A stretch of 24,895 nucleotides of DNA from Polaromonas sp. UBA5171 (lineage in GTDB: Bacteria > Pseudomonadota > Gammaproteobacteria > Burkholderiales > Burkholderiaceae_C), in contig DHWX01000104.1 of the NCBI GenBank assembly GCA_002413395.1, positions 1 to 24,895 of the forward strand, written 5' to 3'. Below the pieces are notes generated by a model. It was given only the letters and a program-made list of their open reading frames with translations, made no database searches and was not told the origin of the DNA. Shown here piece by piece: positions 7,334 through 14,924 of this stretch; positions within the stretch are counted from its first letter, which is position 1; every line of letters starts with the position of its first letter. The position numbers and the translations under genes are program-made.

Positions 7334-8572
7334 ATGAAGCTGTTGCAACGTGTTCAAGACATTTTGCTCAAACCCAAAGATACTTGGCCAACCATTGCTG
7401 GTGAGCCCGGTGACGCCACCACCATTTACAAGGATTACCTGATCTACCTGGCCTTGGTGCCAGCCGTGGCCGGCTTCATCGGCATGTCGCTGATTGGTTT
7501 TGGCGGCTTTGGTTTTTCGATGCGTGTGCCCATTGTTTCAGGTCTGGTGAGCATGATGGTGGGTTACGTGCTATCGCTGGTGGCAGTGTTTGTGTTGGGT
7601 CTGATCGCCAACGCCCTGGCTCCCACCTTTGGTGGCACCAAGGACCCGGTGAGTGCGCTCAAGCTGCTGGCCTATGGCAGCACGGCGGGTTTCATTGGCG
7701 GTGTGTTCAGCCTGATTCCGTCACTGTCGATGCTGGGCCTGCTTGCTTCGCTGTACTCCATTTACCTGATCTTCACTGGGGTGCCAGTTTTGATGAAGTG
7801 CCCGTCAGAAAAGGCCATGCCCTACACTGCAGTGTTAATCGTTTGCGGCATCGTGGCGATGGTGATCTTGGGCACACTGTCGGCGGTATTCACTGGCGGC
7901 GCTCGCCACGGCATGATGATAGGTGGTCGGTTTGGCGCGCCCGAGGTGTCCATCAATACGCCGGATGGTTCGATCAGCGTCAACACCGCCAAGATTGAAG
8001 ATATGGCCAAGAAGGTGGATGAGGCGGGCAAGCGCATGGGAAGCGCGCGAGCCTCTGGCGACAGCGCGGCGGCTGGCAAGGCTGCGGCTGACATTGTGGG
8101 GGCCATGACCGGTGCTGCTGGCGTGCCCTTTGCCGCGCAGGACATCAAGAGTTGGCTGCCCGAAAAGCTCGATGGCTTGCCGCGCGAGACCTTTGAGGTA
8201 CAAAGCGGCGCCGCAATGGGCATGGCAGGGTCAACCGCCCGCGCGAGCTATGGCAGCGGCGACTCGCAGATTCACCTCTCCATCACCGACATCGGTGGTA
8301 TGGGAGGACTGATGGGATTTGCGGCTTGGGCCAACATGACCGTAGACAAGGAAACCAATGATTCGGTGGAGAAAGTCTACAAGCAGGGCAAGCGCACCAT
8401 CCGTGAAAACTACCGTAAAGATGGAAGCCACGTGGAGTTCACCGTGGTGCTGGAAAATGGTCTGATTGTGGAAGTCAGTGATGACCGGACCAGTCTGGAC
8501 AAGGTTAGGCAGGCGCTGTTGGGCGTCGATCTGGCTAAGATGGAAAGTGCAGAGCGCCCAGCAAAATCCTGA
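7334..8572 (+). CDS. Yip1-family membrane protein with a long soluble C-terminal half
   Basis: A 412-residue protein. The first half (about 1-190) is a Yip1-like domain: MKLLQRVQDILLKPKDTWPT, then about five hydrophobic segments ending near MPYTAVLIVCGIVAMVILG. The second half (about 210-412) is soluble, rich in Ala/Gly/Lys, with a helical stretch (DMAKKVDEAGKRMGSA) and a predicted alpha/beta region that I cannot assign. The ATG at 7334 is chosen because GAGGA (7320-7324) lies at good spacing and the Yip1 start motif begins there; the longer upstream frame is unlikely to be translated. It lies between the sigma54 activator and its likely target operon, on the same strand. Function unknown. 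Confidence 0.8.
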   Translation: MKLLQRVQDILLKPKDTWPTIAGEPGDATTIYKDYLIYLALVPAVAGFIGMSLIGFGGFGFSMRVPIVSGLVSMMVGYVLSLVAVFVLGLIANALAPTFGGTKDPVSALKLLAYGSTAGFIGGVFSLIPSLSMLGLLASLYSIYLIFTGVPVLMKCPSEKAMPYTAVLIVCGIVAMVILGTLSAVFTGGARHGMMIGGRFGAPEVSINTPDGSISVNTAKIEDMAKKVDEAGKRMGSARASGDSAAAGKAAADIVGAMTGAAGVPFAAQDIKSWLPEKLDGLPRETFEVQSGAAMGMAGSTARASYGSGDSQIHLSITDIGGMGGLMGFAAWANMTVDKETNDSVEKVYKQGKRTIRENYRKDGSHVEFTVVLENGLIVEVSDDRTSLDKVRQALLGVDLAKMESAERPAKS

Positions 8573-8622
8573 TGGTCTTGCGGTAACTTGTAGTCTGTGT
8601 GCCCAGCCGCTGGTGGTCAGAG

Positions 8623-8679
8623 TAGGCATTAATATGCCTATATTTTGATCTAATGATCAAAAATCAGACAATATATTGT
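8623..8679. promoter_or_regulatory. Three palindromes phased at exactly 21 bp, candidate enhancer (UAS)
   Basis: Palindrome 1 (8623-8640) has arms TAGGCAT/ATGCCTA around TAAT. Palindrome 2 (8643-8662) has arms TTTTGATC/GATCAAAA around TAAT. Palindrome 3 (8668-8679) is the perfect 12-mer ACAATATATTGT. Their centres are 8631.5, 8652.5 and 8673.5, two helical turns apart. Relative to a start near 8770 these are about -138, -117 and -96, the normal range for sigma54 activator binding sites. The arms share no common sequence beyond an AT-rich centre, so a single binding protein for all three is uncertain. Palindrome 1 might instead help terminate the preceding gene. Confidence 0.5.
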
Positions 8680-8742
8680 TTGTTTTTTATACAAATATGT
8701 GAGTTATCTGAAAAATACCCAGTTAAATCAAGACTTTCAAAG

Positions 8743-8759
8743 TTGGCACAATCCGTGCT
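8743..8759 (+). promoter_or_regulatory. Sigma54 (-24/-12) promoter of the liv-type operon
   Basis: TTGGCACAATCCGTGCT matches the RpoN consensus TTGGCAC-N5-TTGCA, with the invariant GG (8745-8746) and GC (8757-8758) separated by exactly ten bases. The only departure in the second block is G for the first T. The predicted start is near 8770, 28 bp before the livK-like ATG at 8798. An AT-rich upstream region and a sigma54 activator gene about 1.6 kb upstream support the call. Confidence 0.75.
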
Positions 8760-8797
8760 TTTAAAGTATTGCTTAGTATTACAACAGGAGACATTTC

Positions 8798-9986
8798 ATG
8801 CATCGTCGCACTCTGATCGCGCTTGTCGCGCTCGCCACCACCTTTGCTTCAGGCGCTGCCTTCAGCCAATCCGGTGAAATCCGGATCGGCCACATTTACA
8901 GCAAAACCGGCCCGCTCGAAGCCTACGGCAAACAAACCGCTACCGGCTTCATGATGGGCCTGGACTATGCCACCGGTGGCACCATGATGGTCGCTGGCAA
9001 GAAGCTGGTTGTCATAGAAAAAGACGATCAGGGTAAACCCGATCTGGGGAAGTCGCTGCTGGCCGCTGCCTATTCGGATGACAAGGTGGACTTGGCGGTG
9101 GGTCCCACGTCATCTGGTGTGGCGTTGGCAATGTTGCCAGTAGCCGAGGAATACAAGAAGATTTTACTGGTCGAGCCAGCAGTGGCCGATTCAATCACGG
9201 GTGACAAATGGAATAAATATATTTTTCGCACCGGCCGGAACAGTTCGCAGGACGCGATTTCCAACGCCGTGGCGTTGGACAAGCCGGGTGTGAGCATTGC
9301 CACCCTGGCCCAGGATTATGCTTTTGGTCGCGACGGTGTGACGGCCTTTAAGGAGGCGCTGCATAAGGCGAAGGTTGTCCATGAGGAATATCTTCCCGCC
9401 AACACCACCGATTTCACTGCGGGTGCGCAACGCCTGATCGACAGCCTCAAGGACAAGCCAGGGCGTAAGGTCATCTGGATCATCTGGGCGGGTGCTGGTA
9501 ACCCATTCAAGATCGCCGACCTGGACCTCAAGCGTTATGGCATCGAGATCGCGACCGGCGGCAACATCCTGCCGGCAATGGCCAGTTACAAGAATTTCCC
9601 CGGTATGGCAAGGCGCCACCTACTATTACTTTGCCATCCCGAAGAATCCGGTGAACGATGCGTTGGTCTCCATGCACTACAAGGAGTTCAAGACGCCGCC
9701 GGATTTCTTCACGGCGGGCGGCTTTTCGGCGGCCATGGCACTGGTGACGGCCCTCAAGAAGACCAACGGTGACACCAACACCAACAAGCTCATCTCCACC
9801 ATGGAAGGCATGAGCTTTGATACGCCCAAAGGCAAGATGACCTTCCGCAAGGAAGACCACCAGGCGATGCAGAGCATGTACCACTTCAAGATCAAGGTAG
9901 ACCCCGCCTTCGCTTGGGGCGTGCCTGAACTCGTGCACGAGATCAAGGCCAGCGAGATGAATGTCCCGATCCGCAACAAACGCTGA
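8798..9986 (+). pseudogene. livK-like ABC transporter periplasmic binding protein, disrupted by a +1 frameshift
   Basis: A type I periplasmic binding protein of the branched-chain amino acid/amide/aromatic acid family. It has a signal peptide (hydrophobic residues 5-20, cleavage around AAFSQS) and the start GEIRIGHIYSKTGPLEAYGK. The ATG is preceded by AGGAGA. The frame is typical up to NFPGM (about 9607), then goes out of register and stops at 9772. Family sequence resumes in the next frame as QGATYYYFAIPKNPVND and continues to VPIRNKR, stop 9986. The whole span is 1189 bp, so removing one base gives 396 codons, a normal length. The change is one extra base within 9606-9612. It is either a real mutation or a sequencing error; a functional copy would be the transporter's ligand-binding subunit. 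Confidence 0.85.
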
Positions 9987-10008
9987 TTGACGGGGTGCCC
10001 GGGGCTGC

Positions 10009-10046
10009 CAGAAATCTTCACGTACCTGAGTACGTTCGGGTTTCTG
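10009..10046. repeat. Two-tier inverted repeat between the binding protein gene and livG
   Basis: The outer arms CAGAAA (10009-10014) and TTTCTG (10041-10046) and the inner arms ACGTAC (10020-10025) and GTACGT (10030-10035) surround a CTGA loop, with symmetric 5-nt internal loops. It lies in the 125-bp gap inside the operon. It could stabilise or attenuate the transcript, giving more binding protein than transporter, or be a copy of a dispersed REP-like element. A second short hairpin, CCCC-CATCA-GGGG, directly precedes livG. Confidence 0.55.
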
Positions 10047-10111
10047 CGCGCTGTGCGCCTTGCTCTCGACCCGCTCGCTACGCCGCTCCCCCATCAGGGG
10101 AAAAATAAAAC

Positions 10112-10903
10112 ATGCTTCAAACCACAGAACTCACGGTTCGCTTCGGCGGGCACGTGGCGGTCAATGCTGTCTCGTGCACATTTGCGCCCGGCACGCTGAC
10201 CGCCATCGTCGGTCCCAACGGCGCGGGCAAGACCACGTATTTCAATCTGATTTCGGGCCAGCTCAAGGCCAGCGGCGGCACGGTCACGCTGGGGGGTCAG
10301 GACATCTCAGGCCTGAGCGCTTCGGCACGCACGCGTGCGGGGCTGGGCCGAGCGTTTCAATTGACCAATCTATTTCCCAATCTGACGGTGCTGGAAAACG
10401 TGCGCCTGGCTGTGCAGGCGACACGCCAGGGAGCGCATCGGCGTGGCTTCAACTTGTGGAGCATCTGGAGCGACCACCCGGCCCTGGTGCAGCGGGCCGA
10501 GGAAATTCTGGAAGCGGTGGCGATGCAGGGCAAGGCCGGGATGGCGGTGGCCAGCCTGCCGCATGGCGACCAGCGCAAGCTCGAAGTCGCTTTGCTGATG
10601 GCGCTGGAGTCGCTGGTTTTCATGTTCGATGAGCCGACAGCCGGCATGAGCACTGACGAGGCACCCGTCATTCTCAATCTGATCCGCCAACTCAAGCAGG
10701 ACAAGACCAAAACGATTTTGCTGGTGGAGCACAAGATGGACGTGGTGCGTGAGCTTGCCGACCGCATCATTGTGCTGCACAACGGCACACTGGTCGCCGA
10801 TGGTGAGCCTGCTGAAGTGATTGCCTCGCCGATTGTTCAGGAAGCATATCTGGGTGTCAGCGCTTCCGAGATTCCCGTGCCAGAGCGGGAGGCATGCCCG
10901 TGA
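10112..10903 (+). CDS. livG: LivG-type ABC transporter ATP-binding protein
   Basis: A 263-residue cytoplasmic ATPase of a branched-chain amino acid-type importer. Walker A GPNGAGKTT (34-42), the Q-loop region GRAFQLTNLFPNLTV (79-93), signature SLPHGDQRKLE (148-158), Walker B LVFMFDEPTAG (168-178) and switch His in VEHKMD (207) are all present. The signature departs from canonical LSGGQ (PHGDQ), a type of departure normal in LivG proteins. It pairs with the LivF-like ATPase that overlaps its 3' end by 10 bp. AGGGGA (10095-10100) is the ribosome-binding site. The family is clear; the solute is not, since this branch also includes aromatic acid, urea and amide importers. Confidence 0.92.
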   Translation: MLQTTELTVRFGGHVAVNAVSCTFAPGTLTAIVGPNGAGKTTYFNLISGQLKASGGTVTLGGQDISGLSASARTRAGLGRAFQLTNLFPNLTVLENVRLAVQATRQGAHRRGFNLWSIWSDHPALVQRAEEILEAVAMQGKAGMAVASLPHGDQRKLEVALLMALESLVFMFDEPTAGMSTDEAPVILNLIRQLKQDKTKTILLVEHKMDVVRELADRIIVLHNGTLVADGEPAEVIASPIVQEAYLGVSASEIPVPEREACP

Positions 10904-11625
10904 ACGATCATTTGTTAACCCTCGAAGGGGTCCATACTCACATCGGTGCGTACCACATCCTGCATGGGGTGGACCTGATCATTCCGCGCGGACAGCTCAC
11001 GCTGCTGCTGGGCCGCAATGGCGTTGGCAAAACCACCACACTGCGCACCATCATGGGACTGTGGCAGGCCTCGCAAGGCCGCGTCATCTTTGCCGGGCGT
11101 GACATCACAAAGTTGAGCACGCCGCAAATTGCTGAACTCAATATTGCCTATGTACCTGAAAATATGGGTATTTTTTCGGACCTGACGGTCAAGGAAAACA
11201 TGCTGCTGGCCGCGCGCGGCGCCAGGCGAGCCAGTCAGATGGACGAGGCGCGCCTGATGTGGATTTTCTTGTTGTTTCCCGCAGTTAAAAAGTTCTGGGG
11301 CCATCCGGCCGGTAAACTCTCGGGTGGCCAAAAGCAGATGCTGGCCGTGGCCCGCGCCATTGTGGAACCGCGCGAACTACTGATAGTCGACGAACCCAGC
11401 AAGGGTCTGGCCCCAGCTATCATCAATAACATGATTGATGCCTTTGCGCAGCTCAAGGCCAGCGGCGTGACGATTTTGCTGGTTGAGCAAAACATCAATT
11501 TTGCCAAACGCCTGGGTGACACCGTGGCCGTCATGGACAACGGTCGCGTCGTGCACGCCGGGTCCATGAAAGAACTGGCCGAAGACGCTGCCTTGCAGCA
11601 ATCACTGCTGGGGCTGGCACTATGA
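10894..11625 (+). CDS. livF: LivF-type ABC transporter ATP-binding protein
   Basis: A 243-residue second ATPase of the importer. Walker A GRNGVGKTT (40-48), the Q-loop in YVPENMGIFSDLTV (86-99), a canonical signature LSGGQKQM (142-149), Walker B LLIVDEPSKGLAP (162-174) and VEQN with the downstream switch region are all visible. The glutamine after VE in place of the switch histidine (VEQN) is usual for LivF. It starts inside the livG 3' end and ends with an ATGA overlap with livH, so the three genes are translationally coupled. An alternative GTG start lies two codons into the gene. Confidence 0.92.
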   Translation: MPVNDHLLTLEGVHTHIGAYHILHGVDLIIPRGQLTLLLGRNGVGKTTTLRTIMGLWQASQGRVIFAGRDITKLSTPQIAELNIAYVPENMGIFSDLTVKENMLLAARGARRASQMDEARLMWIFLLFPAVKKFWGHPAGKLSGGQKQMLAVARAIVEPRELLIVDEPSKGLAPAIINNMIDAFAQLKASGVTILLVEQNINFAKRLGDTVAVMDNGRVVHAGSMKELAEDAALQQSLLGLAL

Positions 11626-12605
11626 AAAATCTGGATTTTGACTGGAAACCGCTGGTCCTGGTGCCGCTGCTCGCGGTGCTGGTGTTCCCGTTCATTGGTT
11701 CCAGTTCCACCTGGCTCACGCTCACGATGGCGGGCCTGGCCATGGGCATGATCATCTTCATCATCGCGTCGGGATTGACCCTGATCTTTGGCCTGATGGA
11801 TGTGCTAAATTTTGGTCATGGCGTGTTCATTGCGCTGGGCGCTTTTGTTGCGACCAGTGTGTTGGGCGCGATGAATGACTGGACCGGCTCGCACGAACTC
11901 TGGCGCAACCTGGTGGCGGTCATCCCCGCGATGCTGGTGGCCATGCTGGTGGCGGGCGCGGTCGGGCTGGCGTTTGAACGCTTCATCGTGCGGCCGGTGT
12001 ATGGCCAGCACCTCAAGCAGATTCTGATCACCATGGGCGGCATGATCATCGGCGAGGAGATGATCAAGGTGATCTGGGGTCCGGAGCAAATTCCGTTGCC
12101 ATTACCCGAAGCCATGCGCGGCTCGCTGTTGTTGGGCGACGCAGCGATTGAAAAATACCGGCTGATTGCGGTGGTGGTGGGCGTGCTCGTGTTTGGTTTG
12201 CTGGCCTGGACACTGGCGCGCACCAAGATTGGCCTGTTGATTCGCGCTGGCGTGCAGGATCGTGAGATGGTCGAGTCGCTGGGCTACCGGATCAAGCGTC
12301 TGTTCATTGGCGTGTTTGTGATCGGCAGCGCGCTGGCCGGCTTGGGCGGCGTGATGTGGGGCTTGTACCAGCAAAACGTGATTCCGCAAATGGGCGCGCA
12401 GGTCAATGTGCTGATTTTCATCGTCATCATCATTGGTGGCTTGGGTTCGACCGGTGGCGCGCTGATAGGCGCCTTGCTGGTCGGCCTGATGGCCAACTAC
12501 ACCGGTTTTCTGGCACCCAAGGTAGCGCTGTTTTCCAACATCGCGTTGATGGCCGCGGTGTTGTTGTGGCGGCCCCAGGGCTTGTACCCCGTGACGAATC
12601 GGTGA
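11622..12605 (+). CDS. livH: LivH-type ABC transporter permease
   Basis: A 327-residue inner-membrane permease with about eight hydrophobic segments. Family hallmarks: GLTLIFGLMDVLNFGHGVFIALGAF near residues 50-75, a conserved LivH motif, then the cytoplasmic loop RTKIGLLIRAGVQDREMVESLGY, which is the ATPase-coupling (EAA-like) region. The C-terminal repeat has GGLGSTGGALIGALLVG. The start overlaps the livF stop by four bases (ATGA). With LivM it forms the membrane channel. It is intact and of normal length. Confidence 0.92.
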   Translation: MKNLDFDWKPLVLVPLLAVLVFPFIGSSSTWLTLTMAGLAMGMIIFIIASGLTLIFGLMDVLNFGHGVFIALGAFVATSVLGAMNDWTGSHELWRNLVAVIPAMLVAMLVAGAVGLAFERFIVRPVYGQHLKQILITMGGMIIGEEMIKVIWGPEQIPLPLPEAMRGSLLLGDAAIEKYRLIAVVVGVLVFGLLAWTLARTKIGLLIRAGVQDREMVESLGYRIKRLFIGVFVIGSALAGLGGVMWGLYQQNVIPQMGAQVNVLIFIVIIIGGLGSTGGALIGALLVGLMANYTGFLAPKVALFSNIALMAAVLLWRPQGLYPVTNR

Positions 12606-12616
12606 GGGCCAGCCAC

Positions 12617-13705
12617 ATGAAAACCTTCCTCACACGTTTGCTCTCCGGCGATTTTCCGCGCAGCCGCGTGCTGGCCGTCATCCTTGTTGTTCTGTTGCTG
12701 GCACTGGCCTTTGCGCCTTTTGTTTTTCCCGGCGTCAAGGCGTTGAATGTCGCGGCCAAGGTGTTGATTTTCGTGGTGCTGGTGGCCAGTTTTGACCTGT
12801 TGCTGGGCTACACCGGCATTGTCAGTTTTGCGCACACGATGTTTTTCGGCATCGGCGCGTACGACATTGCAGTGGCGAGCACGCGGCTCGGCGCAACCTG
12901 GGAAGCGCTGGCGGTCGGGCTTTTGGGCGCGCTGGCGCTGTCGTTTGTGCTGGCGCTTCTGGTGGGGCTGTTTTCACTGCGTGTGAAAGCGATCTTTTTT
13001 GCCATGATCACGCTGGCCGTGGCCTCGGCGTTTCAGACACTGGCGTCCCAGCTCTCGGCCATCACCGGCGGTGAAGACGGCTTGAGCTTCAAGGTGCCTG
13101 AACTGCTGTCACCGAGTTTTGAGTTTCTGCAGCAGCCTTTCCTGGGCGTGTCCATTGACGGGCGGCTGCTGAGTTACTACCTGTTGTTTATCATTTCCCT
13201 GGGGCTGCTGCTGGGCCTGCTGCGCATTGTCAATTCGCCGTTTGGTCGCGTGCTGCAGGCGATTCGCGAAAACGAATTTCGTGCCGAGGCCATCGGTTAC
13301 CGCGTCGTGGTCTATCGCACCACCTCTAGCGTTCTGTCGGCGCTGTTTGCCACGGTGGCCGGGGCCATGCTGGCGCTCTGGCTGCGCTACAACGGGCCGG
13401 ACACCTCGCTATCGTTTGAAATCATGATTGATGTGCTGCTGATTGTCGTGATCGGTGGCATGGGCACGATTTATGGCGCGGCCATTGGCGCGGCCCTCTT
13501 TTTGGTGGCGCAGAGCTATCTGCAAGACCTACTCCGACTTGGCAGCGAAGCCGCAGCCGGTCTGCCGTGGCTGGGTGCCTTGTTCTCGCCGGACCGCTGG
13601 CTGCTCTGGCTGGGCCTGCTGTTCGTGTTGTCGGTTTATTACTTTCCCACCGGCGTTGTGGGGCGGCTCAGGGCCGCAAGTGTTCATAAAAAAATCCGGA
13701 CCTGA
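12617..13705 (+). CDS. livM: LivM-type ABC transporter permease
   Basis: A 362-residue partner permease of LivH. About nine membrane segments are apparent, with family motifs DLLLGYTGIVSFAHTMFFGI (about residues 60-80), the coupling loop SPFGRVLQAIRENEFRAEAIGY, and C-terminal VIGGMGTIYGAAIGA. I place the start at ATG 12617, 11 bp after the livH stop. The same frame is open further upstream, but that part is the livH coding region read in another frame. LivM usually ends soon after a PTGVVG motif, seen here near the C-terminus. The protein is intact. Confidence 0.92.
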   Translation: MKTFLTRLLSGDFPRSRVLAVILVVLLLALAFAPFVFPGVKALNVAAKVLIFVVLVASFDLLLGYTGIVSFAHTMFFGIGAYDIAVASTRLGATWEALAVGLLGALALSFVLALLVGLFSLRVKAIFFAMITLAVASAFQTLASQLSAITGGEDGLSFKVPELLSPSFEFLQQPFLGVSIDGRLLSYYLLFIISLGLLLGLLRIVNSPFGRVLQAIRENEFRAEAIGYRVVVYRTTSSVLSALFATVAGAMLALWLRYNGPDTSLSFEIMIDVLLIVVIGGMGTIYGAAIGAALFLVAQSYLQDLLRLGSEAAAGLPWLGALFSPDRWLLWLGLLFVLSVYYFPTGVVGRLRAASVHKKIRT

Positions 13706-13736
13706 GAGCAGGCCAACCAGACAGGAGACAAAAATC

Positions 13737-14876
13737 ATGAAGATGGTCAAGACATGGGGCTGGCAGACGGCAGTGGTGCTGGCCTTTTGCGGCTTGGGCG
13801 GCATGGCCCAGGGAGCCGACCTGGTGATCGGGCAGGTCGCCCCACTGTCCGGAGTACTGGCCAGCACTGGGCACCAGATGGTGGTGGGCGGAGAAATCTA
13901 TTTCGACTGGATCAACGACCACGGCGGCGTGCATGGCGCGAAGATTCGGCATGAAGTGTTGGACGACGGCTACAAGGTTCCCGAGACTGTGCGCCTGACC
14001 AAGGAACTGCTGGCCCGGCCCGAGGTGGTGGCGCTGTTCGGTTTTGCCGGCACCGCCAACGTGACGCAACTGCTCACCGATGGTGTGCTCGACGCCGGGG
14101 GCGCCGCACTGGTGGCGCCCTACACCGGCGGTGAGTCGCTGCGCAATCCATTCAACCCCTGGATTTTCCATGTGCGCGCCGGTTACGCCGACGAAGCCGA
14201 ACACATGGTGCAGCAGGTGACCACGCTGGGCATGAGCCGGATCGCCGTGATGTACCAGGACGACGGCTTTGGCAAGGCCGGGCTGCTGGGCGTCGAGAAC
14301 GCACTGGCCAAGCGCAATCTCAAGCTGACCGCCGCGGCCGGGTATGAGCGGAACACCGACAAGGTCGAGGAGGCCGTCAAAAAAATCAAGGCCTCTGACG
14401 CGCAGGCCATCATCATGATTTCGGTGAACAAGTCCACGGCGGCCTTTGCCAGGCTCTACCGTGAGAGTGGCGGCGGCGCGCAGCTCTACAACATCTCGGT
14501 GGTGGACCCGGCCGAACTGGTCAAGCTCGCTGGCCTGAAAAACGTACATGGCCTGGGCATCAGCCAGGTGGTGCCCTATCCTTACCAGCCCAGCCTGCCG
14601 GTGGTGCGTGAGTACCAGACCCTGCTGAAAAAATATGCGCCCAAGGAACTTATCAATTACACCAGTTTTGAGGAATTTATTGGCGCCAAGGTGCTGGTCG
14701 AGGCCTTGCAGCGCGCGGGTCCCAATCCGACGCGGGCCAAGGTGGTCAAGGCGTTGGAGTCGATGACCAGCTTTGACACCGGCGGCGTCACCATCAGCTA
14801 CTCGCTGGGCAACCGGATTGGCTCGCACTATGTGGAAGTGACCGTGATCGGCAGCACCGGAAAACTGCTGAAGTAG
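13737..14876 (+). CDS. Second periplasmic binding protein of the liv-type transporter (intact)
   Basis: A 379-residue type I binding protein with a signal peptide (hydrophobic residues 10-25, cleavage near AQGA). The mature protein starts ADLVIGQVAPLSGVLASTG, typical of LivK-like receptors, with later FGFAGTANVTQL (ligand-contact region), YQDDGFGKAGLLGVENAL (hinge and second lobe) and a final YSLGNRIGSHYVEVTVI. The start at 13737 is supported by GGAGA (13723-13727). It belongs to a different subtype from the frameshifted receptor at 8798, so the operon encoded two receptors for one LivFGHM core. If the first receptor is truly dead, this one may be the only functional receptor. The ligand cannot be named from sequence. 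Confidence 0.9.
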   Translation: MKMVKTWGWQTAVVLAFCGLGGMAQGADLVIGQVAPLSGVLASTGHQMVVGGEIYFDWINDHGGVHGAKIRHEVLDDGYKVPETVRLTKELLARPEVVALFGFAGTANVTQLLTDGVLDAGGAALVAPYTGGESLRNPFNPWIFHVRAGYADEAEHMVQQVTTLGMSRIAVMYQDDGFGKAGLLGVENALAKRNLKLTAAAGYERNTDKVEEAVKKIKASDAQAIIMISVNKSTAAFARLYRESGGGAQLYNISVVDPAELVKLAGLKNVHGLGISQVVPYPYQPSLPVVREYQTLLKKYAPKELINYTSFEEFIGAKVLVEALQRAGPNPTRAKVVKALESMTSFDTGGVTISYSLGNRIGSHYVEVTVIGSTGKLLK

Positions 14877-14924
14877 CTGCAGCGTGGCGCATCCCCTGAA
14901 ACATATTCTGGAAAGTCTGGTCTC

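Noticed and set aside
9600..9620. Programmed ribosomal frameshift in the livK-like gene
   Set aside because: No slippery heptamer or downstream pseudoknot is apparent, and periplasmic binding proteins are not known to need one; mutation or sequencing error is simpler.
12356..12616. Upstream extension of the LivM frame
   Set aside because: This part is livH coding sequence read in another frame; the LivM family start matches ATG 12617.
13668..14828. Long minus-strand open frame opposite the second binding protein
   Set aside because: It mirrors a high-GC gene with signal peptide, Shine-Dalgarno and clear family motifs on the plus strand; it is a codon-bias shadow.
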